From positions 1-11,644 of the forward strand of contig CAZJBT010000063.1 of NCBI GenBank assembly GCA_964544345.1: a stretch of 11,644 nucleotides of DNA, written 5' to 3'. Positions 5,983 through 11,636 of the stretch are shown one piece after another (positions within the stretch are counted from its first letter, which is position 1; each line of letters begins with the position of its first letter). A program made the translations under genes and the position numbers. The notes under the pieces were generated by a model. It was not told the DNA's origin and searched no databases. It was given only the letters and a program-made list of their open reading frames with translations. Origin of the DNA: CAKTOF01 sp964544345 (GTDB lineage: Bacteria; Bacillota; Clostridia; Oscillospirales; Oscillospiraceae).

Positions 5983-8514
5983 TTACCAGCCTTCTAGGCT
6001 GGGATCGAGTTCCGGATCCGGATTGGGGTCGGGAGCTGGATCCGGGTCAAGCTCCGGATCCGGCTCGGGGTCTGGGTCTGGTTCGGGGTCGGGATCCGGG
6101 TCTGGTTCAGGATCCGGGTCTGGCTCCGGATCCGGCTCGGGCTTCGGGATGCTCGTCTCATTGTGCAGATAGCACTCGAGATTCATCGGGTCGCCCGTCG
6201 TGGACACAGCGGGATAGAAGCCAGACGGCGCGTTGTCCGTATCGACATTATATTGCTGATCTCCGACGACGACGTTCGGCACCGGGAAGTAGCGGTCGAT
6301 GCTGAGCATGCCAACCATATGCGTGGTGTTGCCCGGCACGCCGGCACAGTAGGAATTGGCCAGGTGGCCGGAGGCGTCGCAGATTTCAGCACCGACGTGG
6401 ACGCTGCACGTTTCAGTCGGCACATCGTAGATGCTGAGCTTGGCCTTGACGACACGGCTGCCGCGCACATCCTGCTCGCACCAGGGCGAGGCAAGCAGGC
6501 CGCTATCGGCGCAGTAGCTGCATTCGACCACGTTCGACGGCTGCTGGAAGCTGCGGTCGGCCTTGTCTTCGTGCACGATCTCCATGACCTTGCGCCAGAG
6601 CGTGACGGCAGGGTTCTCCGTGGTGTCAGTCAAGACGACCTCCTCCGGCTCGTCGTAGCCGACCCAGACGGCGGCGCAGTAATACGGCGTATAGCCGCAG
6701 AACCAGCGGTCAAAGTCGGATGTGGTCGTGCCGGTCTTTCCGGCGACGGCGATGCCGTCAAGCTGGGCGGCTGTTCCCGTTCCATTCTCCACGACGCTCT
6801 GCATCATGTCCGTCAGATACCACGCGGTCTTTTCCTTGACGGCAGTGTGCTGTTCCTGCGTGTTGTCGATCACTGTGTTGCCGTTGGTGTCGACTACCTT
6901 GGTATAGGTGCGCGCCTCGCGGTAGACACCGTTGTTGGCAAACGTCTCATACGCCGCAGCCATCGCCTTGACCGTGACGCCGTTGGTCAGGCCGCCGAGC
7001 GCCATTGAAGCCAGGCCGACGTCGGTGTAGACCTTGTCGCCGACCGTCCGCTCGGATACCAGCGTAGAAAGGCCCAACTGCTCTTTCGCAAACGTGTAGG
7101 CATACTCCACGCCCACATCGTCGCAGATCTTGACGGCGACTGTATTGGTCGAGCGCTCGAGCGCCTCTGTGACCGTCATCAGGCCGCGGTAGGTCGAATC
7201 GGTATTTTTCGGCCAGGTGGACGTATCGGTGAACGAGTAGGGCGAATCGTCGTAGACGGTGCTGGGCGTGATGATCCCCAGATCAAGCGCCGGCGCATAG
7301 ACCGACAGCGGCTTGATGCACGAGCCGGGCGAGAGCGTGCTCTGCGTGGCGCGCGAGTAGGTCAGGCTGCCCGTCTTTTCCCCCACGCCGCCGGCCAGGG
7401 CGACCACATCGCCGGAGGAATTGTCGATCACCACAATGCCGGACTGGAGCTGCTGATAGCTTGCGGTATCGGGGATATTGGAGAGATCCGTATAGATCTC
7501 GTCGACCGCCGCCTGCACATCCGGGTCGATGGTGCAGTAGATGGAATAGCCGCCGGAGAGCACCATCTGGTTCACGATCTTATAATCGTAACCAGTCTGC
7601 TCCATCAGGTCGCTAACCACGTCGCGGACGACCTGGTCAACAAAATAGGAATAATACTCGCTGTCACCGTCCGCGTCGGAGTCGCCGGAGGTGTTGGTGA
7701 ACACCAATTCCTGACCGACCGCCGCGTTATACTCCGACCGGTCGATGTAGCCCTGGTCGAACATCTCGTAGAGGATGATGCGCTGGCGCTCGATGTTCTT
7801 CTCCTCGTTGATATACGGATCGTAGATCGACGGATTGTTCGTAATGGCGATCAGGCTGGCACACTCGGCAAGCGTCAGTTCGCTGAGCTGCTTGCCGAAA
7901 TAGACCTCCGCCGCCGACTTGACGCCATAGCAGCCCTCTCCGAGGTAGATCGTATTGAGATACCATTCCAAGATGTCGTCCTTGGAGTGATCGCTCTCAA
8001 ACTCCAGCGCGCTCATGATCTCCACCAGCTTGCGCCGAACCGTGACCTCCTCGTGGCCGGTCACGTTTTTGATCAACTGCTGCGTGATCGTCGATCCGCC
8101 GGCGCTGCCAGTCCCAAGGAACAGCTTGACGCCGGCCTTGATCGTAGTCAGCCAGTCAACGCCCTTATGATCGAAGAAGCGCTTGTCCTCGATGGCAACG
8201 CAGGCAAACACCAGATTCGCCGGGATCTCCTCATAGCTCGCCCAGATGCGGTTCTCGAAGCCGTAGAGCTTCTGCAGCTCCTGATAGGTGCCGGTATCGC
8301 GGTCATAGTAGTAGATGACCGAGGTCTGATCCAGCACGAAGCCGTCCATTGAGAAATCGGATTGGCTTGCCAGGTCTTTTTTTACATACACAACGAAAAT
8401 ACACAGAAAAATCAAAAGCGTGAGAAATCCGACCAGAAGCAGTGTGCCGATCACTTTTCCGGCAATGGCAAAGCCGCGCTTCACGCCTTGTCCGCGGCTG
8501 GTTCCCTCCGCCAT
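5983..8514 (-). CDS. bifunctional class A penicillin-binding protein (PBP1A-type, GT51 + transpeptidase) with Pro-Asp/Glu tail
   Basis: An 843-residue membrane-anchored enzyme that polymerises lipid II into glycan strands and cross-links them outside the membrane. A short basic N-terminus precedes one membrane helix (about 21-44). The GT51 glycosyltransferase domain (about 80-255) shows AIEDKRFFDHKGVDW with catalytic E109, GGSTITQQLIKN (139-150) and the RRKLVEI motif with later EFE (171-173). The transpeptidase domain (about 355-650) has nucleophile S398 in SPGSCIKP (SxxK with K401), SxN S455-T-N457, and K593-T-G595. Residues 665-723 carry two CxxSGxLAxxxC modules, and residues 790-839 are an acidic Pro-Asp/Glu repeat tail. 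The ATG at 8514 fits the usual start of the family, with AAGGCGGG upstream; the longer open frame to 8595 is leader sequence. It is the first gene of the minus-strand operon. Confidence 0.96.
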   Translation of the reverse strand: MAEGTSRGQGVKRGFAIAGKVIGTLLLVGFLTLLIFLCIFVVYVKKDLASQSDFSMDGFVLDQTSVIYYYDRDTGTYQELQKLYGFENRIWASYEEIPANLVFACVAIEDKRFFDHKGVDWLTTIKAGVKLFLGTGSAGGSTITQQLIKNVTGHEEVTVRRKLVEIMSALEFESDHSKDDILEWYLNTIYLGEGCYGVKSAAEVYFGKQLSELTLAECASLIAITNNPSIYDPYINEEKNIERQRIILYEMFDQGYIDRSEYNAAVGQELVFTNTSGDSDADGDSEYYSYFVDQVVRDVVSDLMEQTGYDYKIVNQMVLSGGYSIYCTIDPDVQAAVDEIYTDLSNIPDTASYQQLQSGIVVIDNSSGDVVALAGGVGEKTGSLTYSRATQSTLSPGSCIKPLSVYAPALDLGIITPSTVYDDSPYSFTDTSTWPKNTDSTYRGLMTVTEALERSTNTVAVKICDDVGVEYAYTFAKEQLGLSTLVSERTVGDKVYTDVGLASMALGGLTNGVTVKAMAAAYETFANNGVYREARTYTKVVDTNGNTVIDNTQEQHTAVKEKTAWYLTDMMQSVVENGTGTAAQLDGIAVAGKTGTTTSDFDRWFCGYTPYYCAAVWVGYDEPEEVVLTDTTENPAVTLWRKVMEIVHEDKADRSFQQPSNVVECSYCADSGLLASPWCEQDVRGSRVVKAKLSIYDVPTETCSVHVGAEICDASGHLANSYCAGVPGNTTHMVGMLSIDRYFPVPNVVVGDQQYNVDTDNAPSGFYPAVSTTGDPMNLECYLHNETSIPKPEPDPEPDPDPEPDPDPDPEPDPDPEPDPELDPDPAPDPNPDPELDPSLEGW
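5986..6002 (-). other. small hairpin at the 3' end of the PBP gene
   Basis: Inverted repeat CCAGCC (5986-5991) / GGCTGG (5997-6002) with a 5-base loop, covering the last codons of the PBP gene right before its TAA. No T-tract follows on the minus strand, so it is not a normal terminator. It could slow RNase decay or tune polarity into the methyltransferase gene, or be chance. Confidence 0.3.
5986..6150 (-). repeat. Pro-Asp/Glu repeat region encoding the PBP C-terminal tail
   Basis: About 50 codons alternate proline with aspartate or glutamate (units PEPDP and DPDP), with a few Leu, Ala and Asn substitutions toward the C-terminus (DPELDPDPAPDPNPDPELDP). At the DNA level this is a degenerate tandem repeat of roughly 6- and 12-base units (GGATCC, GGGTCTGG and GGTTCG variants). 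Codon choice varies, so it is not a recent perfect expansion. Such tails are extended, highly negatively charged and probably reach into the cell wall; that role is inferred. Confidence 0.85.
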
Positions 8515-8627
8515 CGTTATCCCGCCTTTCCATACCCCCGATCCGGTATGCCGGACATCCAAGGCAACCGCAATCGTCTGCGTTCCCACAGTCAAAGAAA
8601 AACTTAATATTGGTACGATGTATTTTT

Positions 8628-8646
8628 ATTATAGCATACATGTCAA
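8628..8646 (-). promoter_or_regulatory. promoter of the PBP operon (extended -10)
   Basis: On the minus strand a perfect -10 TATAAT (8633-8628) is preceded by TGC, an extended -10 element (TGnTATAAT). A perfect -35 hexamer TTGACA (8646-8641) is also present, but only 7 bases from this -10; it would fit an alternative weaker -10 (TACATC or ATACAT, 17-18 bases further). The predicted start near 8621 leaves a leader of about 107 nt, which holds a small hairpin TCCGG-TATG-CCGGA (8542-8555). Confidence 0.6.
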
Positions 8647-8648
8647 CT

Positions 8649-8678
8649 TTGTACGCGCGAAATTTCGCCGCTGATAAT
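8649..8678 (+). promoter_or_regulatory. possible weak promoter of the BofC-like gene
   Basis: TTGTAC (8649-8654) and GATAAT (8673-8678) are separated by 18 bases on the plus strand, 39 bases before the ATG at 8718. The match to sigma-A consensus is moderate. If the gene is sporulation-controlled a different sigma factor would be expected, so this remains tentative. Confidence 0.3.
8657..8668. promoter_or_regulatory. perfect 12-bp palindrome in the divergent promoter region
   Basis: GCGAAATTTCGC is a perfect palindrome. It lies upstream of the PBP -10/-35 region on one strand and inside the spacer of the candidate BofC-like promoter on the other. Placement and symmetry suit a binding site for a dimeric regulator, but I recognise no known operator and a single copy cannot prove it. 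Confidence 0.35.
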
Positions 8679-8717
8679 TTCCCCAAACCGCGGCAGACTA
8701 TATCCGGGTGATGGATC

Positions 8718-8972
8718 ATGAAGCTGCATCGGTTCTCCGCGCAGATCCTGCTTCCTGCGGCGCTGCTCGTCTCGCTCGCCGCCGGGTCGGACTGCTGCTT
8801 AAAGGCGGTAAACGGCCGCGTCGCGGCCTTTGACGATACCGGCGCGTGCGTCCGCGTTTACGACACGCCGCTCTCCTCCCTGCGCCGGCAAGACCGGGAA
8901 CTGCTTGAAAACGGGCTGTATTTCAGCACTTTTCCCGAATTGACCCGGGCGTGTGAGGACTTCTGTTCGTAA
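8718..8972 (+). CDS. small exported or membrane protein, BofC C-terminal-domain-like
   Basis: An 84-residue protein. Residues 7-22 are a hydrophobic signal or anchor segment (AQILLPAALLVSLAAG) after a basic start (MKLHR). The rest (about 28-82: VNGRVAAFDDTGACVRVYDTPLSSLRRQDRE and ELLENGLYFSTFPELTRACEDF) resembles the short BofC C-terminal domain proteins of Clostridia: a strand reading NGkvAvF, then 'vYdtplssL...D...LL..Gi...' and 'eL.r..EDf'. BofC in Bacillus tempers SpoIVB signalling in the forespore; here the N-terminal BofC domain is missing, so transfer of that function is inference. The ATG at 8718 has only a weak ribosome binding site (GGGTGATGG). Four cysteines (C26, C27, C44, C79) plus C83 are many for so small a protein; no lipobox is seen. 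Confidence 0.68.
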   Translation: MKLHRFSAQILLPAALLVSLAAGSDCCLKAVNGRVAAFDDTGACVRVYDTPLSSLRRQDRELLENGLYFSTFPELTRACEDFCS

Positions 8973-8998
8973 AATTCACAAGATTCGCCGTAAAATTC
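8968..8998 (+). repeat. direct repeat of CGTAAAATTC, 21-bp period, upstream of the DUF1292 promoter
   Basis: Two identical 10-bp copies (8968-8977 and 8989-8998) start 21 bp apart, two helical turns, so both face the same side of the DNA. The second copy ends 3 bases before the -35 element at 9002. The first overlaps the stop codon of the BofC-like gene. This could be an activator site or an AT-rich UP element for the downstream promoter. Confidence 0.45.
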
Positions 8999-9001
8999 CA
9001 C

Positions 9002-9030
9002 TTGATTTTCAGCGCCGCGCGCATTACAAT
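9002..9030 (+). promoter_or_regulatory. sigma-A-type promoter of the DUF1292 gene (and probably the 6S-like RNA)
   Basis: -35 TTGATT (9002-9007), 17-base spacer, -10 TACAAT (9025-9030). This is one of the best promoter matches in the window. Predicted transcription start is near 9037, giving a leader of about 27 nt with AAGGAG before the ATG at 9064. No second good promoter is seen between here and the 6S-like RNA. Confidence 0.75.
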
Positions 9031-9063
9031 GCAAATAGCCTGAGGAACGAAAGGAGCATTGCG

Positions 9064-9345
9064 ATGAGCGAACTGTTTGGAGATGATTTCATCTCCGTCA
9101 CAGACGACGACGGCATCGACTACGAGCTCGAAGTCCTCGGACGTGTGGAATACGATGGAGCGGAATACCTTGTCGTCACACCAGCGGATCCCGCCGATGA
9201 GGACGAGGAGCTGGAGGTCAGCATCCTAAAAGTCGTCGTGGAAGACGGCGAGGAGGTTCTCTGTACCATCGACGACGATGCAGAGCTGGAGACCGTCTAT
9301 GCGCTGTTCAGCGAGGAAGACGACGAGCCGGACGACATCGACTGA
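9064..9345 (+). CDS. DUF1292 domain-containing protein
   Basis: A 93-residue, very acidic cytoplasmic protein. The core (FISVTDDDGIDYELEVLG, YDGAEYLVVTPADP, EVSILKVVVEDGEEVLCTIDDDAELETVYALF) is the DUF1292 pattern of Firmicutes (YrzB-like), rich in beta strands with an acidic tail (SEEDDEPDDID). Its function is unknown; in many Firmicutes the family is encoded near ruvX, ireB or mltG, which are not seen here. The ATG at 9064 is chosen over the upstream open frame because AAGGAG lies seven bases before it. The gene has its own strong promoter, and its stop codon lies only 9 bases before the closing stem of the 6S-like RNA. Confidence 0.93.
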   Translation: MSELFGDDFISVTDDDGIDYELEVLGRVEYDGAEYLVVTPADPADEDEELEVSILKVVVEDGEEVLCTIDDDAELETVYALFSEEDDEPDDID

Positions 9346-9354
9346 CAAGAAAAA

Positions 9355-9558
9355 AGATTCCCTGCTTGGTGCGTGACGGGCCTTTTTTTAACCCACATCA
9401 AGTTATCGGGGTGCCGGACTTCCGCGAGGGATTGCAGGCCTCCCGGCTCGGCTCAGACCGCGGCTGGAAGTTGGAAGCAATGAACTCCCGGAGAGGCACC
9501 CCACCTGCCCGAAACGTGCAGGTTATAACTGGGTTCGCACGGCCGAAGCGGGGAATCT
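9355..9558 (+). ncRNA. ssrS: 6S RNA (SsrS-like)
   Basis: A structured region of about 204 nt. A 13-bp closing stem pairs 9355-9367 (AGATTCCCTGCTT) with 9546-9558 (AAGCGGGGAATCT), with one G-U pair. Inside it GTGCG (9369-9373) pairs with CGCAC (9536-9540) around a bulge. The central bubble has a T-rich 5' side (GGCCTTTTTTTAACCC, 9379-9394) and on the 3' side a small hairpin ACCTGC (9503-9508) / GCAGGT (9518-9523) followed by TATAACTGGG. This is the same arrangement as the E. coli 6S 3' bubble strand. The apical arm starts with GGGGTGCC (9408-9415) / GGCACCCC (9495-9502). 6S RNA mimics an open promoter and sequesters housekeeping RNA polymerase. A terminator follows 13 nt later. Ends are inferred from the stem; true ends may differ by several bases. 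Confidence 0.83.
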
Positions 9559-9571
9559 AAAATGGAATCGG

Positions 9572-9612
9572 CGGAGCTGCTGCAGATCGGATCGCGGCAG
9601 CTCCGTGTTTTT
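9572..9612 (+). terminator. rho-independent terminator after the 6S-like RNA
   Basis: A 12-bp stem pairs 9572-9583 (CGGAGCTGCTGC) with 9594-9605 (GCGGCAGCTCCG), with one G-U pair and a 10-base loop, followed by TGTTTTT. It ends the DUF1292/6S transcript and isolates the foldase gene downstream. Confidence 0.88.
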
Positions 9613-9661
9613 GCCGCCGGCGGCAGGATCTGCCCCGTTTCATTTTGCAGCGCGTTCTATT

Positions 9662-9691
9662 TTGCACACAGCTCGCCCTGCCTGTTATGAT
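9662..9691 (+). promoter_or_regulatory. candidate distal promoter of the foldase gene
   Basis: TTGCAC (9662-9667) and TATGAT (9686-9691) with an 18-base spacer. It is weaker than the proximal promoter at 9768. The interval 9613-9863 contains no gene that I can support. Confidence 0.4.
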
Positions 9692-9767
9692 ACCGCACCT
9701 GACGGCCGGGATTCCTGAACATTTTGTGAATTTTCCGCTGCCGGCCGGTTCATTTGGAATCCGGGAC

Positions 9768-9796
9768 TTGCAACCCTCGCCGCAATCCGCTATAAT
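9768..9796 (+). promoter_or_regulatory. sigma-A-type promoter of the PrsA-like foldase gene
   Basis: -35 TTGCAA (9768-9773), 17-base spacer, perfect -10 TATAAT (9791-9796). The predicted start near 9803 gives a leader of about 60 nt before the ATG at 9864. Confidence 0.75.
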
Positions 9797-9863
9797 AATC
9801 CGGCACCGCGCCCTATGCTGCGGACGTACAATATATGCATATGATGAGAGGATGGAACCTAAG

Positions 9864-11510
9864 ATGAGCGCATCCCGCGAAAAGAAAAAACGCCAGGAAC
9901 AGTATCAGGCCGGCGAACTGAGCAAGACCCCTGTAACAAAATCCAAATTCCGGCCGATCTATTGCCTTTATATCGTGTTGGCCGTTGTGTTCATTGCCGC
10001 CTTTATTTTTGTCATGATGGTCAACAACGGCTTTTTTGCCTCCCGCGCCGCTGCGCTGACCGTCGGCGAGCACAGCGTCTCGGCTTCGATGTACAACTTC
10101 TTCTATAAGAGCATCTACGCCAACTACTACAACACCTACGGAGACTACATCGAGAACTACGGCTATCCGTTCAGCGCGAGCACCCCGCTGACCGAGCAGG
10201 TTTACAACGCCGACACCGGCGAGACCTGGGCAGATTACTTTGACGAGCTCGCGCGCGACGGTATGATCTGGGCCTACACGCTTGCCGACGCTGCAGAGGC
10301 GGCCGGCTATACGCTCTCCGACGACAGCAGCTCTGAGATCGACACGATCATCAGCAGCCTGGACACCACCGCCGCAAACTACGACTACAACTCCGCCGAC
10401 GGCTACCTCGCAGCCTACTTCGGCTCCGGCTGCGATACCAAGCTGTACCGTGAGTTCCTCGAGCTGCAGTACCTGGCCACCGAGTATCAGACGGAGAAGG
10501 AAAACAGCTTCACCTATACCGATGACGAGCTGCTCAGCTATTATGACGAGCACAAGGTCGATTTCGACACAGTGGACTACCGCACTTACTTTGTAAATGG
10601 CGAGCCTGAGACGGAGACTGTCACCGACGAGGAAACCGGCGAGGAGACCGAGGTCGAAGCCACCGACGAGGAGATCGCCGCGGCGATGGCCGCCGCACTC
10701 GACACCGCGGACGCGATGGCTGCCGCCTGCCAGGGCGACGAGGACGCGTTCGTCGGTTACGCCTACCTGCTCTCCAACGGTCTTGCGCTGGGCGACGGCG
10801 AGCAGTACGCCGATTTTGCCGGTGACGATTACGACGATGAGACGACGCTCAAGCAGCGCGCCAGCTACACCACCGCGTCGAGCACGCTCGAGGCCATGGC
10901 CGAGTGGCTGTTCAACGCTGAGCGCGCCGCAGGCGACACCATCACGCTGAGCACCGATACCGGCTATTATGTCGTCTACTTCATCGGCCGCAACGACAAC
11001 GACTACAACACCGTCAATGTCCGCCACATTCTGATCAAGCCGGAGACTGTCGAGGACGTCACCGACGACGAGGGCAATGTCGACGAGGAGGCCACCAGCG
11101 CCGCTGAGGAGGCAGCCGATGCGGCCGCCAGAGATAAGGCGCAGTCGATCCTTGACGAGTATCTCGCCGGCGAGCGAACCGAGGATGCCTTCGCTGAGCT
11201 GGCCAAGGCCAATTCGGCCGATTCCAACGCCTCTGCCGGCGGTCTGTATGAGAACGTCTACCAGGGGCAGATGGTTGAAACCTTCAACGACTGGTGCTTC
11301 GACCCGGCGCGTCAGGTCGGCGACACCGACATCGTCGAGACGAGCTATGGCTACCATGTCATGTACTTTGCCGGCGAGGGCGGGAACTACCGGCTCTCCC
11401 TGTTGGAGAGCACGCTCCGCTCCGAGGACTACAACGCCTGGTACGAGACGGCAAGCGCCGATTACACGATCGAAGAGCACAGCTTTGGCATGCGCTTCCT
11501 GAGCAAATAA
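9864..11510 (+). CDS. membrane-anchored PrsA/SurA-like peptidylprolyl isomerase with tandem parvulin domains
   Basis: A 548-residue protein. A basic cytoplasmic N-terminus (MSASREKKKRQEQ) is followed by one membrane helix (about 34-53) and a large extracytoplasmic part, with no lipobox cysteine as in Bacillus PrsA. Residues 60-235 are a helical SurA/PrsA-type chaperone domain (ending in SFTYTDDELLSYYDEHKVDFD). Residues 385-505 are a PpiC parvulin domain (VRHILIK, EDAFAELAKANSADSNASAGGLYENVYQGQM, GYHVMYFAG). Residues 237-376 look like a second, degenerate copy (YRTYFV ... GYYVVYFIG). By family it helps secreted proteins fold outside the membrane. ATG 9864 is preferred over ATG 9852, whose AGAGG would touch the start codon. 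The protein is strongly acidic. It has its own promoter and ends before a hairpin at 11516. Confidence 0.92.
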   Translation: MSASREKKKRQEQYQAGELSKTPVTKSKFRPIYCLYIVLAVVFIAAFIFVMMVNNGFFASRAAALTVGEHSVSASMYNFFYKSIYANYYNTYGDYIENYGYPFSASTPLTEQVYNADTGETWADYFDELARDGMIWAYTLADAAEAAGYTLSDDSSSEIDTIISSLDTTAANYDYNSADGYLAAYFGSGCDTKLYREFLELQYLATEYQTEKENSFTYTDDELLSYYDEHKVDFDTVDYRTYFVNGEPETETVTDEETGEETEVEATDEEIAAAMAAALDTADAMAAACQGDEDAFVGYAYLLSNGLALGDGEQYADFAGDDYDDETTLKQRASYTTASSTLEAMAEWLFNAERAAGDTITLSTDTGYYVVYFIGRNDNDYNTVNVRHILIKPETVEDVTDDEGNVDEEATSAAEEAADAAARDKAQSILDEYLAGERTEDAFAELAKANSADSNASAGGLYENVYQGQMVETFNDWCFDPARQVGDTDIVETSYGYHVMYFAGEGGNYRLSLLESTLRSEDYNAWYETASADYTIEEHSFGMRFLSK

Positions 11511-11515
11511 CTACG

Positions 11516-11540
11516 CAGGGCCGCCCGATGGGCGGCCCTG
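11516..11540 (+). terminator. GC-rich hairpin after the foldase gene, probable terminator
   Basis: A perfect 11-bp stem pairs CAGGGCCGCCC (11516-11526) with GGGCGGCCCTG (11530-11540) around a 3-base loop, 5 bases after the TAA. The tail is only TTCGAG, without a real T-tract, so it may stop transcription weakly or mainly protect the 3' end. Confidence 0.55.
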
Positions 11541-11548
11541 TTCGAGGC

Positions 11549-11579
11549 TGTCGAAGAACGCCTGCGGCGTTCTTCGACA
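11549..11579. repeat. perfect 14-bp inverted repeat
   Basis: TGTCGAAGAACGCC (11549-11562) and GGCGTTCTTCGACA (11566-11579) are exact reverse complements around the loop TGC. It has no T-tract on either side. Its form suggests a dispersed intergenic palindromic element rather than a terminator, but only one copy is in the window. Confidence 0.6.
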
Positions 11580-11603
11580 AAGGACTGCGACAGGCCGAGC
11601 GGT

Positions 11604-11636
11604 GTTTTCTCCGACGCACAGGTCGCCGGAGAAAAC
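11604..11636. repeat. third hairpin of the downstream cluster
   Basis: GTTTTCTCCG (11604-11613) pairs with CGGAGAAAAC (11627-11636) around a 13-base loop, inside which GAC (11613-11615) and GTC (11622-11624) could pair instead and extend the stem. No gene is supported in 11511-11644; the open frame crossing it is a shadow. Confidence 0.5.

Noticed and set aside
6163..7008. 281-codon open frame on the plus strand inside the PBP gene
   Set aside because: Antisense shadow of a well-supported PBP; rich in Arg/Val/Ala without a domain pattern or ribosome binding site.
8515..8621. Riboswitch or T-box in the 107-nt PBP leader
   Set aside because: Only a 5-bp hairpin (8542-8555) is visible, with no T-box motif, no known riboswitch core and no attenuator with a T-tract.
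9351..9389. Terminator directly after DUF1292 (AAAAAA ... GGGCCTTTTTTT)
   Set aside because: The A-run/CCC and GGG/T-run could pair imperfectly, but the 13-bp pairing with 9546-9558 is far better and the T-run falls in the 6S-like bubble. A weak competing fold cannot be excluded.
9813..11480. 555-codon open frame on the minus strand opposite the foldase gene
   Set aside because: It is a shadow of the GC-rich foldase gene: its Val/Gly/Leu-rich translation is the antisense of Asp/Ala/Tyr/Thr codons, it has no recognisable domain, and the plus-strand gene has clear domains, promoter and start.
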